A DNA stretch of 64,000 bases from Phascolomyces articulosus (lineage: Eukaryota; Mucoromycota; Mucoromycetes; Mucorales; Lichtheimiaceae): contig JAIXMP010000007.1 of assembly GCA_025677815.1 (NCBI GenBank), forward strand, positions 1,488,001 to 1,552,000. The letters are read 5' to 3'. Shown piece after piece: positions 1-11,404 of this stretch. Each line of letters opens with the position of its first letter. Positions within the stretch are counted from its first letter, which is position 1. Under the pieces are notes generated by a model, which made no database searches, was not told where the DNA came from, and saw only the letters and a program-made list of their open reading frames with translations. The position numbers were made by a program, and so were the translations under genes.

Positions 1-79
1 ATGATAAATGTTTTTATAGTAACAACTCGTTTAACTTTATTATTATTTTGGGGGGGGTGATCTATATAAATATATTTAG

Positions 80-127
80 GCATTGGAAGGTATTCATGAA
101 CAAGACGAAGCTTCACCACCATCATGA
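80..127 (+). CDS. possible last exon of an upstream gene (partial)
   Basis: A pyrimidine/AT-rich stretch ends in TTTAG at 75-79. It is followed by a 16-codon open stretch with an acidic end (about 15 residues, HEQDEASPPS at the C-terminus) that stops at TGA 125-127. This looks like the terminal exon of a gene starting left of the window. The frame cannot be confirmed because the previous exon is outside. It could equally be non-coding. Confidence 0.2.
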   Translation, partial: ALEGIHEQDEASPPS

Positions 128-362
128 TATCTATAATTTCACTTTTGAACTATAGAAAAAAATGATATGAATATTCTTATTATATATACCCAGTTATATA
201 GCTCTTTTTTTTTGTATAATGTATATTATTTTGTTATAGCATATAACTTGATTATTTTTTTTCTTTTTGGCATAAAACTTTCATTTCTGACCTTTTTTCA
301 TCCTACAATGCATAAAAAAACTCCTCTTTTTTTTTCTCAATATTGTTTGTTGTACATTATCC

Positions 363-614
363 ATGGATTTACCTAAAAAGTTTTTATTGAAAACCTCGTG
401 TTGTCCTGACATTACAATCACTCTACATGACAAGCCTTGTGAACTGAAACACATCCAACAAGTAGGAGAACTTGCTCAATGGCATATTTATGAATGGATT
501 CAACAAGGTGAATGGCAGCATCAAGATGACAATGACATTCTACAAGTACTTAAAACATTACCGTATATACAAGATGCTAAAATAAACCAAGCTAAGAGAC
601 GCGTAAAAAAATGA
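363..614 (+). CDS. hypothetical protein, 83 aa
   Basis: Uninterrupted 83-codon ORF from ATG 363 to TGA 614, flanked by T-rich and A/T-rich DNA. The protein is well mixed in composition (TLHDKPCELKHIQQVGELAQ near the start, a Lys/Arg-rich end AKRRVKK) and lacks the low complexity seen in chance ORFs here, so it is probably coding. I do not recognise the family. It could be a complete small protein or the last exon of a longer gene. No signal peptide or membrane segment is visible. Confidence 0.4.
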   Translation: MDLPKKFLLKTSCCPDITITLHDKPCELKHIQQVGELAQWHIYEWIQQGEWQHQDDNDILQVLKTLPYIQDAKINQAKRRVKK

Positions 615-861
615 CAAAAATGGATAATTACGACTCTAGTACAGCCTTTTCTGTTTCACAGAACCAGATGAAACGAACGCGGTAGTTCGGCATTGGGGAT
701 CGTGAATCGGATAATAAACTTTTTTACATAATTCCATGTGTATGGGGTTGAGGAACAAACAATTTATTTATAAAAAGGATAAGCAAATCCATTCAATTCG
801 TTTTGTTTCTTTTCTTTTCGTATTTATACTTTATATTTTTGTTCTTCTTTTATATAATTAC

Positions 862-2381
862 ATGAATACATCATCATCAATAAATATTCTTTCAGATATT
901 ATATTTTTTGCAGAAGGTGACAGTGATGGTGGGCGTATTAAAGCTACATTTACATGGTTTAATGTTGCAGTGGCTGCAACATTTATTCTTATTAATGGTA
1001 TGCAGTGCATTTTTATTTACATTATCTTTATGGAGATCAGCATTTACCTAATTCTTATATACAAAACAATTATTTTAGTGGCGATATCTACCATGTTAAA
1101 ATTGAAATTAGAAGTTCCCTTGATGGTTAGCTCTATACGATGTTTAGTACAACTCACTGTCATGGTAAATGTCTTTTTTTCTATCAGCAATTCATAGAAC
1201 CAGAATAGAAAACAGCAAATGTATAGCATGCGGGAGCTTACAGTTTATTATAAATTAGGGTTATGTTCTTCAATATGTATTTAATGCCAGGAGTCCGTAT
1301 TGGGTTGCATTTATGACAGGTAGAAAATAACAAACACATAAGAGATACAGAAATACTACCTCTTTGTTGATCCCTGTTACTGTATTATTAATAGCATATA
1401 CATATATGAATATAATTAGCTGCATTAATTATCATGAGTACTTATGAAACGGTATATGATAAATCAGATCGTACATGGCACGGCATGGTATATTTATTCT
1501 TTTTTTTTCCTTCATTCTAACAAGCAAAAACAATCAAACACTATTTAAATAACATTATTCCATTTATTCTAATAATTTTAGTTTATGGCTGTCTTGATCA
1601 ACACAGCCTTTTCCACCTTATTGATTGGTATTATTGGTACACGATGGGCTATGGATGAAAAAAATTTTTGGACACCAGAAATTTTTATTCCAACGATTGG
1701 TTTACTACTTGGTATCACAACAGGGTCTATGGCTGTCAGTTTAGATAGTTGTTTGACAGAATTAACCGAAAATCAAGGACGTGTTGAAACATATTTAGCC
1801 TATGGAGCCACTCGATTTGAAGCATCTAGATCGATTGCTGTGGATGCAGTACGATTGGCCATGTTACCTACTATTAATCGAATGTCGATTGTAGGTTTGA
1901 TCACGATACCTGGTACGATGACAGGCCAAATTTTAAGTGGAGCACCGATCATGAATGCAGTTCGATATCAAGAGATTATATCATTTATGATCTCAGCAAG
2001 TTCCGGTATAGCAGTTTTGGGTGTCGTTGCTGTAAGTTTCTTATATGTATATATATGGTATTATACATCTATTTTAATAAAAAAAAGCAATACCTGCAAG
2101 TAGTACGATGTATAGAACATACTAGATAACGATCAATGGTATAATATATTATGTGTTTTTTTTAGATGTGTATGCATGCCATTATTGACCGAAACCATCG
2201 ATTAAGAACAGAGCGAGTGATCAAAGTTCACATACCTCTATTACATCAATGCAAGGTGTGGATCATAAAAGGATGGAGAAGGATGACACGTTTATTGTGT
2301 GGATATTGTAAAAGATCCGTAGGAGCAACTGAAAGTGAACGGCAACCCTTATTACCCAATAGCCACGCGGATGGGGAATAA
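862..2381 (+). CDS. UPF0014 family membrane protein (FetB / ALS3 / STAR2-like)
   Basis: Six exons: 862-997, 1079-1164, 1259-1319, 1420-1487, 1582-2031 and 2166-2381, joined in frame by GT-AG introns of about 80-135 nt, giving 338 residues. UPF0014 hallmarks appear in order: a first TM helix (TWFNVAVAATFILIN), the amphipathic LKLEVPLMVSSIRCLVQL segment, STYETVYDKSDRTWHGM, a long TM region with LLLGITTGSMAVSLD, the ERVE/ATRFEASRS-like cytoplasmic loop (YLAYGATRFEASRSI), the GTMTGQILSGAPIMNAVRYQ motif, and a final IIDRNHRLRTERV tail. Family members are permease subunits of small ABC exporters: E. coli FetB in iron homeostasis, plant STAR2/ALS3 in aluminium tolerance. They pair with a separate ATPase, and none is visible here. 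The start is uncertain: an in-frame ATG also lies at 736. The fungal substrate is unknown. Confidence 0.82.
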
Positions 2382-3970
2382 GAAAAAAGAAAAATGAGAG
2401 GAATTACACAATGTATATTATTATTATTATTATTATACATGTAGTATAGATAGAATGAAATGATATCGATTCATAATAGTAGTTAGGAGGAGGATCGATC
2501 ATAAAAATGTTGTATATATACTATTTAAATATTTATTAGAATTTAAGTTCTTTCTCTTTTTTTTTTTTTTACCCAAATTCCATTCTATCCATTTGTCGTC
2601 ATGCTTTTTAAACCTATTGTTTTTCGATCACCAACATTATTTTATTTCTAATGGAAGGAAAGATTGGTATTGTATAATATACTACTTTATTATAAGTGTA
2701 AGTATGAAATGAATAAGAAAACTCCTTTATGTTTAAAAGGAGGGAAAAAAGGATGAGAAGGAAAAAGAAAACAAATATGTAACCCACAAACATTTGTATA
2801 TTAGTTATCTATAACTACGGTACGTATGTACCTTTTATATATTTACAGATAATACGTAGTATACCTGTAAATCGATGCATATTTTATAATGATGTATATC
2901 GGCGATAACCATTGCATATATCTAAATATCTCCTTTCATCTCGTTTTTTCACTTAAACTTTATACTTGTTTGTTGTTATTATGGTTGTTGTTGTTGATAT
3001 TATTAGTAGAAAAAGAATAAAAGAAATATAACTGAACTCATGATAATAACAATGATTAATAATGAATGAGCTTATTTATACATTGTGTATATATTAGCAG
3101 GGAAAATGAAATATTAATTAAAGTCATCATATACGTTAATATTCTGATATATATATAATAAACCATGTGGAAACTATTAAAAAACTATACAACACGATCA
3201 TTTTATATAAATAAATAAAAAAAAAACAAGTTTTGGTGTGCGTGTGTGTGTGTGTATAAACAATCATTAATGCACTCCTCTTAACCTATCAGCATCTTTC
3301 TTTCCTCCTAGTATACCCTTCTTTATTTCCCCCAATTCCCCTTCAACCTTGATGATTCCAAAGTTATCTGTACATGATATAAACCATAGGGATTATATAC
3401 TACTCATACATCGTGTAACCTTGATGAAAAAAAAGAGGATATTTGATGCGAAAAATCTTTTGGCTGTGATAATAATAATAATAATGAGGTGAAACAGGTT
3501 GTATTTGAAATTAAGATAAAGGAGCACATTATTTTCACACACACACATATATATATATATTTATATATATAATTATACAAAGTAAAAAAAGGGTCTTTAT
3601 CGTTACAATTTTTTGGCTTGTCAATCGTGCAGGCAGTTTTTGAATTGTTTAAATATAATCTTTTGGGGGTGAAGTAAACCAGTCAGCCAAGCTTTTTTTT
3701 TTCATTTACGCCTACTTGTTTTTTTTAAGGTCATATGAAATAATGATTGGTCAAGTAGAGAACCTCTATTACCATTTCAATTCGTCTAATTTGAAGCCCC
3801 AGAAACTTGAGTGCCGTAACACTAGCCGGCTTCAACTTTTTTTTTGATACGCCAACTTTTTTTTTTCAGTAATAAACTCCAGTCCACTTCACAGTCCACA
3901 CCTCTCCACCCCCCCTTTTTTTTTTACTTATTCCACTCCCCAAGCCAACCCGAATGGTTTGCTTTCTCGT
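2382..3970. other. intergenic region upstream of the transcription-factor-like gene
   Basis: About 1.6 kb of AT-rich DNA with no credible ORF. It holds short GT/GTGTGC repeats near 3236-3255, a CA/TA microsatellite near 3536-3573, and C-runs directly followed by T-runs near 3908-3926, just 5' of the next start codon. It presumably contains the promoter of the gene starting at 3971. Confidence 0.6.
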
Positions 3971-6217
3971 ATGCCGTCCACAAAGCATAACGGATCTATA
4001 CCTATAGATCACTTTTTAAAAGAAGCTCTTCAAATATTACGCCATGCAACTTTAGCTGTAGCAACACCAACCACGAATACTTCTCAACAAGACAATGACA
4101 ACGACCACCAAAGCCAATCCAATGATAATAATGACGATCAACAAGTGACAAATCAAACCAAACAAGATCCAACCGTCATTTGGAAACTTAATTTATCACC
4201 CACAACAATGACATTGGATACCAATATTCAAACGATCGCTGGTTTAGAAAAAGTGATTGAACAACTTTCAGTGAATATCCAACCACGTCCTTTACCACCT
4301 TCTTTACCTCCACTACCTGTATTTCATTCATCACGTTATAAGAGCAATGACAATGACGAATATCACCAGATGCCAGAATATTTGCATGCCATTGCAACAG
4401 CTCTCGTATTATCTAGCGTCTTTCCATCACCCAAGGCAGATATTTTTCGGCAATTCAACTCGATGCAATTGATGCGACAATGCGTTCAAGCGTTTGTTAT
4501 GTGTGATGGAGCAATCTTTTTTCATATTCCACGTCTTTTGGCTGAAACGGATCTTGTATTAACCCATCCAGCCGCTTCCAAAGATCATCCAGTGGAAACA
4601 CTATTGGTCTTAAGTATATGTTCTTTGATGATTCGTCATGTTATGATGCACAAACAAGGCCCTCCACAAATTGCTGCTGGATTGATGCATGCGTACTATG
4701 CACATGCGCGTCTTTTATTACAAGATTTATTCGACGATACCCATCATTTATCAGTAGTACAAGCTCTCTTTTTATTATCAGTGTATCCACAAGGTCATGT
4801 TGATTTGTTTTCTCCAGCACGGACTCGGTCCTCTTTGTTTTCTTTGACGTTACGTATGGCATTGGCTATGGATTTTCATCGTATTGATATAGATGACAGG
4901 GGTGCTATAGAGGAGGTGGACAACGACAATAATAATGGAGATAGTAAACATCATAATCAGATGCAACAACAATCAGAGGAAGAAAAGGAAAAATTACGAA
5001 GGTTTTCATGGATGTTGTTGTGTGCGGATTATTTTACAGAATGGAATGCATCTGGAACAACAGGGCGGATTGATGTTGCGGATTGGCATGTTAATTTCCC
5101 ACAACCTTTACCGAGCGAAGAGCAACAACAACAGCAGCAGCAACAACAGCAGCAACCGCCAGGATCAGCACCACCTGTATCGATAGCGAAAAGAGTTGAA
5201 TATTTGGCATTATATTCACGCGTCGTGATAATACGAAAAATGCATCTTTTCCGATCCGCTTACTCAATTGTACATCGATCACCTAAGGGACGCGAATCAT
5301 CAATGGATGAAATGTTATTTGAAACCTATATGAACACACCTCCTTCCTTTCAATTGGAATTGACCCAACCCGATAAACTCAACAAAAAGACATGGACACG
5401 ATCCGATTTGGAACCGTTGCTTTTACATACCTTGTATTATGATACACTTATTTCCACTCACGTACCATTTCTTCCAAAACGATATTTACAAACATTGGAG
5501 CGGGAACGTTCTATACGAGTATCGCATGTCAAAGATATATATGAACGGATCAAAAACCCGCCACCTTCATCCTCTTCTCCACAGCAACAACAAGCAATTG
5601 CAGTATCCTTATTACGATTATTACCCGATTATGCTTCTTTTACGAAAAACAATTGGGCAAGGGAGTCACCATCACCATCATCATTACCAACGAACAGTCG
5701 ATCATCAGGAAGAGGAAATGGAATGGATGAATCATCATCATTAGAGGTGGAACTTTATACAGTAGTAGGATGTTTGGATGCAGCATGTCATTTTACATTG
5801 GTTTTGGAATTTTTGCTTGTGGTGGACCCCATTGGTTGCTATCACAGTCCCATATATGGTGCCTTGACAACATCACATATATATCATATGCTGGAATTGA
5901 ACAGTCAAGATCCAGACGTGGTTCATTTATGTCGGATCAATTTAATACGTACTCTTCGAATTATACAACAAGCACGTATGGTTCATGCAGATACCCTTGT
6001 ATTATATCTTCAAAGGATATTACCACAATGGTTATCGATATCCACGGATGAACCAACCGTTCGATTACAACAACAAGCATCTGATATATTATATGCTCTT
6101 CGGGAAAGGGCAAAAAAATCAAAACCAGGAAGAAATCATACTACTACTTCACACAAAATAACTTCAAGTGATGATGGGTTACAACAGGTTGTAAAGACAG
6201 AAACTACTAGTAGTTGA
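3971..6217 (+). CDS. fungal transcription-factor-domain protein without a zinc cluster
   Basis: Single exon, 748 residues from ATG 3971; the frame is open slightly upstream but has no earlier ATG. The N-terminal 75 residues are Gln/Asn/Asp-rich. From about residue 120 to 430 the protein matches the middle homology region of fungal Zn2Cys6 regulators: PEYLHAIATALVLSSVFP, the HPVETLLVLSICSLMIRH helix, the YYAHARLLLQDLF...VQALFLLSVYPQG pair, and SLTLRMALAMDFHRID. A poly-Gln tract lies near 5128-5155 and a Ser/Thr/Lys-rich tail closes the protein. The usual Cys-rich C6 DNA-binding motif is absent from the ORF and from the DNA upstream. It may be a regulator acting through partners, or a first exon may be missing. 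Nuclear location is inferred. Confidence 0.7.
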   Translation: MPSTKHNGSIPIDHFLKEALQILRHATLAVATPTTNTSQQDNDNDHQSQSNDNNDDQQVTNQTKQDPTVIWKLNLSPTTMTLDTNIQTIAGLEKVIEQLSVNIQPRPLPPSLPPLPVFHSSRYKSNDNDEYHQMPEYLHAIATALVLSSVFPSPKADIFRQFNSMQLMRQCVQAFVMCDGAIFFHIPRLLAETDLVLTHPAASKDHPVETLLVLSICSLMIRHVMMHKQGPPQIAAGLMHAYYAHARLLLQDLFDDTHHLSVVQALFLLSVYPQGHVDLFSPARTRSSLFSLTLRMALAMDFHRIDIDDRGAIEEVDNDNNNGDSKHHNQMQQQSEEEKEKLRRFSWMLLCADYFTEWNASGTTGRIDVADWHVNFPQPLPSEEQQQQQQQQQQQPPGSAPPVSIAKRVEYLALYSRVVIIRKMHLFRSAYSIVHRSPKGRESSMDEMLFETYMNTPPSFQLELTQPDKLNKKTWTRSDLEPLLLHTLYYDTLISTHVPFLPKRYLQTLERERSIRVSHVKDIYERIKNPPPSSSSPQQQQAIAVSLLRLLPDYASFTKNNWARESPSPSSLPTNSRSSGRGNGMDESSSLEVELYTVVGCLDAACHFTLVLEFLLVVDPIGCYHSPIYGALTTSHIYHMLELNSQDPDVVHLCRINLIRTLRIIQQARMVHADTLVLYLQRILPQWLSISTDEPTVRLQQQASDILYALRERAKKSKPGRNHTTTSHKITSSDDGLQQVVKTETTSS

Positions 6218-6573
6218 AGAAAAAAAAAGACTATTCTTTTTGTACATAAAACATCTTATCCCCCCAAACACCAAACTTCCCTTTTTTTTATCCCCCTTAC
6301 AAGCACATATATATTCATCTCCACACACACCAACACACATATATAACACTCACTCACATTCACACACGTTTTTTATTCCACATTTTTCAACGTATAAACA
6401 AAACATCACATATATATTCAAACGCGCAATACAACATATCAAATGATTTTAGTATACTTTCTCCTTTCAGTCCAATGGCATGAAATAAGTGTATATCTAT
6501 ACTTAGATGGCATAAAGATTTGTCCAATAACAACAGCAAAATGGGAAAGATGGATGATAGAAAATAATGAATT
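6218..6573. other. 3' intergenic region between convergent genes
   Basis: 356 nt of pyrimidine-rich and CACACA-rich DNA between the ends of two convergent genes. No ORF of interest. It probably holds both 3' UTRs. Confidence 0.6.
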
Positions 6574-7628
6574 TTATTGGATGTTAAATTCGCGACTCAT
6601 TACTTCCATGACAGCTTGATTGCACATCTTCGCATATGGGTTTTCACTCACAGCAATTTCTCGTGCAATTGGACTTCCATGCTTTGCACCTATATTGAAC
6701 AATATGGAATAGTATGACTGTTTTTAAAAACCATAATAATACGTATAACCCAGTTGATTTTTCCTCTTAAAAATATTTACCAAGTTGAAAATCTTCAAGA
6801 GATCCATCCTTATCGCCCATTTGCTTTTTCAAAATAGCTCGTTGTGTGTATGCCTGAAAACAAAAGCAAAAAAAAAAAAAAATTGTGGGTTTTCCATGTA
6901 AAAATTAATATCTCTCTTCTGTACCTCCAATTCATCCACGTTTTTACAAATAAACTTTTTCAAAAAACTAACCTGTCGTAAAATCCAGTTTTGTCCATTT
7001 GCCTTTTCAATTGCGCTATCCAAATCTTTTAATGCCGCATCATTATCCTTTAATAATCGATTGACTTGTGCACTATTCATAGATAAACATGTATATTAAA
7101 ATATGATTAGTACACACAAGATATACGTTTCAAAATATATAGGAAGAAACTCCTTGTATCTCACCGATTATTATAAGCTGGAGCATAAGCTGGCTCTCGG
7201 CTTATGCATGTATTTAAAGCATTTAGTGCATCTTTTAATTTTCCATTATTTGCGAGTTCAATAGCTTCTTGTTCAGTTTGCTTAAGTTCTTGAAGAACTT
7301 TAGGATCAATATCAGTTGCTAATAGATTGATAATAACAAAATATTAGAACCCTTTTTCTTTTTTTTTTAATAATATCTAACATATAATATATAAACCATT
7401 GTTTCCTACCATATTTATCCTTTTCTTGGGTATCTGTTTCAAGTGAAGAAAATCCTTGACCTTGTAATTCTATATTGATTATATAAAAAAAAGTTGCCAC
7501 CAAAATAAAACAACACAATTAGTGTCCAGTATGATACAAACACTCCTCCATAGATTGTATTAAAAGTGTGAATGAAGTTTACCAGGATTAAAAATAAGTT
7601 CTAAAACTGCGTTATCTGAAGCAATCAT
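6574..7628 (-). CDS. TTC36-like tetratricopeptide repeat protein
   Basis: Six exons on the minus strand: 7583-7628, 7410-7469, 7165-7318, 6973-7072, 6781-6853 and 6574-6689, all with GT-AG introns and consistent phase, giving 182 residues (human TTC36 has 189). The N-terminus (NAVLELIFNP) matches the TTC36 start. TPR units follow at about residues 45-125 (AIELANNGKLKDALNALNTC, YNNRAQVNRLLKDNDAALKD, AYTQRAILKKQMGDKDGSLE). The C-terminus carries the family ending GAKHGSPIAREIAVSENPYA KMCN. TTC36 proteins are small soluble TPR adaptors; a human member is reported to affect tyrosine catabolism, and the fungal role is unknown. The ATG at 7080 within an intron is not the start. Confidence 0.85.
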
Positions 7629-7936
7629 TGTATTATTTGTATAAAGAAAAAAGTTCGGTAAAAATAAAAAAGAAAAACAAAAGAGGAAGATGTAGAAGAA
7701 GGTGGCGGAAAGAATTTATTAGAACCCAAGCCAATCAGTGAAAAAAGCGTGGGAAATTTCATGTTGCTCACACAATTTGTTTATAGGGCGGGGTGGTAAA
7801 AGAGAGATGGGAAATTATTGATATTATGAATACAACATACAACAAAATAAAAACAATAGCTAAAAAAAATCTATTATTTTTTAACTAAACATTATAAAAA
7901 TATACTTGATAAACTATTTACTTGGGATAAGAAAAC
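7629..7936. other. intergenic region upstream of the TTC36-like gene
   Basis: 308 nt of AT-rich DNA between the stop of the triple-SH3 gene and the start of the TTC36-like gene, both on the minus strand. No ORF is seen. It should contain the terminator of one and the promoter of the other. Confidence 0.5.
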
Positions 7937-10579
7937 TCATTTTCTTTGCTTCAATAGTTGGATTTCTTGCTCCAACCTTTGACGTTCATTTCTTTCTATT
8001 TCAAGCAAAGTTTCAAATTCATGACGTATTTTATCAATTTCTCGTCGAACCAAGACAGAAATCTTTGGATCCAAATGGTTGGTATCGACCTCATCATCCT
8101 CTTCTGATGATTCATTATGACGTGCTGTGGAAGATGTAGCAGTAGGTGGAGGTGGCATTGGCATGGATCTTCTTGGCATAGGAGGTGGAGATAATGGAGC
8201 AGCTTCTGAAAGTGAAGCTTCTCCTGGAAGTGATAATTGCCGAGGTGGCGGTGTAACCACAGATGCTGGTGGAGGGGCAGCTTGGCTTGTTGGTCTTGGT
8301 CCAGTAGGTGCTGTAGTAGTAGATGATGAACGTGGTGGAGGAACAGCTATTTTTGATAATAGTGAGTTTATTAAAATATACGATCCATCACATCTGAAAC
8401 CCCACTATATAAAATATCTATTTACCTGTACCAGGTTGCTTTGTACCAAACATCTAAAAAGGTGGATATAGAAAATTGTCAGTTTCCTTTTTTTTCTTCT
8501 TGGATCATATGATACATCTATTCGTTTTTTCCCATGTCAAACGTTTTTGGTTACCTTGGGTGGTTTTGCCATAGGCATCGGGGGTCGATTATGATCATTT
8601 ATATCTACACTGCGACGCTCAACGGTAGATGAACGAGGTGAAGTAGTATTGCCGCCATCTACAGGCGAAGGGACAGGCCTTGAAGGTCGTGTAGGTGCTG
8701 TTTGATCGGTAGTACTACTTGTAGGGCGTTCGTGTGATTTAGAAGTAATAGGAGGAAGATCGGGTGAAACAAGTGGAATGGATGGTTGACGTGGCTTATG
8801 TGTTCGTTTGGGAGGTTCAGGTCCACTACCAGCAGAAGAAGGAGGGCGTCTTGTTGGAAGAGGTGGTGATGTAACGGGTCTAGCAGCGGGTGTAGGTGCT
8901 GTATTACTATGCGAGGATGCTTCTGATGTACGATTGGTAATAAGTGTTGTAGGTCGTGTAGAAACAGGAACAGGTGGAGGTTTTGCCATTGAGTTTGGAG
9001 ATAATGGATTTTCATTGTTGGATGGGTTAGCAGTAGTGGATGTATCTGTTTTGATTGTTGGAGGACGAGTTCGACGTGGGGGTGGTCGTTGGTCTTCAAG
9101 CACTTGAACAAAATTGGATGGAAATACACCAGACAATCCAGTTTCATTTGTTCCAGCCCACCAACCATCATCATCCATTTTATCCGTAATTGTCACATAT
9201 TCACCTCGCATTAATTTCAATTCATCAGCGTTTTCAGGTTCATAGTCATGCACAACCATTCCTTCATTTTTTTTTTAAAAAAAAAATAACGTATTAGACA
9301 ATGATATCATTTCGTAATAATAGTTCATATTCCGTAACTAACCTTTCTTATGTGTAGTCGTTTCACTACTTGTGGGTTTATTATCACTTGAAGTAGTAGG
9401 CTATTTGAAAAAGGATGGTTATTAACTATATATGTATATCAAAAAAAATATTATATCGTATGCACATGAAGAGAGGATAATATCTACCTTTTGTTCTTGA
9501 AGTATCGGTGGAGGAGCTGCATGCGGTTGATGTTCTTCTTCAGCAATTGAAGTTCTACTAGGACCACCACTTTTTTTTCTTAAATGCATACCTCCCGCAA
9601 GAATACTGCCAATACCACCTTGTTTGACACCATAAGCAGCAAGTTTAAATGGACCTAAAATAAAAAACAAGGTTTAAATTTCAGAAAAAAAAATAGAGAT
9701 ATGCCTACGGATGTCATATAAGGATCCTTCTTTTCAAAAAAAAAAAAAAATAATAATAATAATAACCGTCGACTTACTCTTAGATGGTTTTGTATCAGCA
9801 GTGGCAGTATCTGCTGACTCGGCCTCATCCACCAATTTCACATGCTATAAAATAAAACCCTTTGTTAATAAAAAAGAAACGTTATCAACATTGAAAAAGA
9901 CATAGGAAATACGAAACCAATTAACTTACATTGGATGGGAATATACCCACTTTACCATTCAAATCACCTTTCCACCAACCTTCTCCAACAGATTGATCAA
10001 GCACAGTTACAATTCCGTTTACCCATAATGCTAATTCATCCGAATTTTGGGGTTGATATTCATTGATAACCTTTGCTAATATTGGTGCTATAGAGAAAAA
10101 TAAAAAAAGGAAAATGTGTATAATTCATCAATATAAATCCTATAGAAACAAGTTAAATAGATATTCTATCATTACCTTCATTTTTCTTTTTACCACTTCC
10201 ATTTGTAGAAGATACAGGTTGGAGAAACTATAAAAGTACAATAAGAAAAAAAAAAGTGGGTTGTTAAGTATGATTGACTTCTCACCCATTGTATGAATAA
10301 ACAAACAAAAGAGAATTTACATTAGTAGGGACTAAACCCTTTTTTCCAGTTTCAACATTTTCAACTGTCCACCAATCGTCATTATCATTTTTTAAAACAT
10401 GAACTTGGTCACCAGGTTGTAAAGTCAATTCATCGTCTTGCTGTGCTTCATAAACGAACTGCGCTCGGAAAACAGCTGAAAGATACAATAAGAAATAAGT
10501 TTGAAGAATAAGCTATTGAACGCTCAAGATATTCTATTATTTATAAAAAATAAAATGTATAAAATGGTTTACCAGCCAT
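7937..10579 (-). CDS. triple-SH3 adaptor with proline-rich middle and C-terminal coiled coil (CIN85/CD2AP-like layout)
   Basis: Ten exons: 10573-10579, 10321-10475, 10176-10227, 9930-10087, 9778-9844, 9488-9654, 9343-9400, 8555-9261, 8426-8453 and 7937-8346, giving 602 residues. Three SH3 domains: residues about 4-58 (FVYEAQQDDELTLQPGDQVH, DDWWTVEN, GLVPTN), 72-131 (NSDELALWVNGIVTVL, EGWWKGDLNGKVGIFPSN) and 223-278 (VVHDYEPENADELKLMRGEY, DGWWAGTN, GVFPSNFVQVLE). All keep the ALYDY-like strand, the WW pair and the PSN end. A Pro/Ser/Thr-rich region with many PPxP and RPxxP motifs follows, then a charged coiled coil over the last 45 residues (EIDKIRHEFETLLEIERNER). Three SH3 domains, a proline-rich part and a terminal coiled coil is the layout of the endocytic adaptors CIN85/CD2AP. 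A role linking endocytic coats to actin at the plasma membrane is inferred. The tiny 7-nt first exon relies on a splice inference. Confidence 0.82.
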
Positions 10580-11404
10580 GGCGTTTTTTATTTCTTTTAT
10601 GTTCTTTATAAAGAGTTATATAATAGGCGCCCAATATTTTTTTTTTTTTTTTTGCTTGGCAACAAGAAATATAAAAGGCAAAACAATCACGAACGGCACT
10701 CGGAGTGCGTTTAGCCGAAACACAATATGTAACCTTTTAAGGTCTTTTGTGCTTTGCTGGATAAGCATTGAACTTTAAAAAAACACAGAACACATGAACT
10801 GATTCATAAAAAGCTACAAAAAGGTCAGGTTATTTAGGTAGTAGGTTATACATAAAAAAAAAATGATCAGCTATTTCAACTATATTATATAGAAAAAGAA
10901 AAAAATTCATGGGAATTAGACATGTGCTTTTAATATCTATCATTTTTTATTGTATAGAGTGATTTGAATACAATAAAATTCTGGAAATAATTGTACGCAA
11001 TAAGTCATAATTGAAGCATAAATAAGGTAAGTTTATCCTGGTCATGACATTAATTATCTCTTCATTTTCGTAGCCGTGTACTTGATTGAGATATATAAAC
11101 ATTATGAATTGGCCTTTCATTCTTTCTTTCACTGTTATCTGGTCCGAATTCCATATATTTCTTTATATCATGGGTTTCGATGATTTGAGATTTGTTTCTT
11201 TTTGATCAGTTCTAAAATAAATTATAATTTATGGAATTGCCCAAAATGCCGCTACTAATTAACCCTCTAAGGTTAGAACTGCGCTTTCAATTATTAGAGG
11301 AGTAACTTTAAATATTCTAGTGCCCAATGCTTAAACATATTTTCCATTGATGATGGCTTTCGAGTAACATTTTTCTTTTTATTATATATATATAAACAAA
11401 CCAT
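10580..11404. other. intergenic region with a short palindrome
   Basis: 825 nt between the WD40 gene stop and the triple-SH3 gene start. It is mostly AT-rich. A GC-richer block near 10690-10720 holds the perfect inverted repeat GCACTC-G-GAGTGC (10696-10708), about 120 nt upstream of the triple-SH3 start codon, and may be a transcription factor site. Confidence 0.5.

Noticed and set aside
736..861. Upstream in-frame ATG and 42-codon extension of the UPF0014 gene
   Set aside because: The extension is a run of Phe/Leu/Ile with basic residues from T-rich DNA and does not resemble the family; ATG 862 was preferred, though the choice is not certain.
8659..9174. 171-codon minus ORF overlapping the triple-SH3 gene
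   Set aside because: Shadow frame of the proline-rich coding exon; the other frame carries the SH3 domain and joins in phase with its neighbours.
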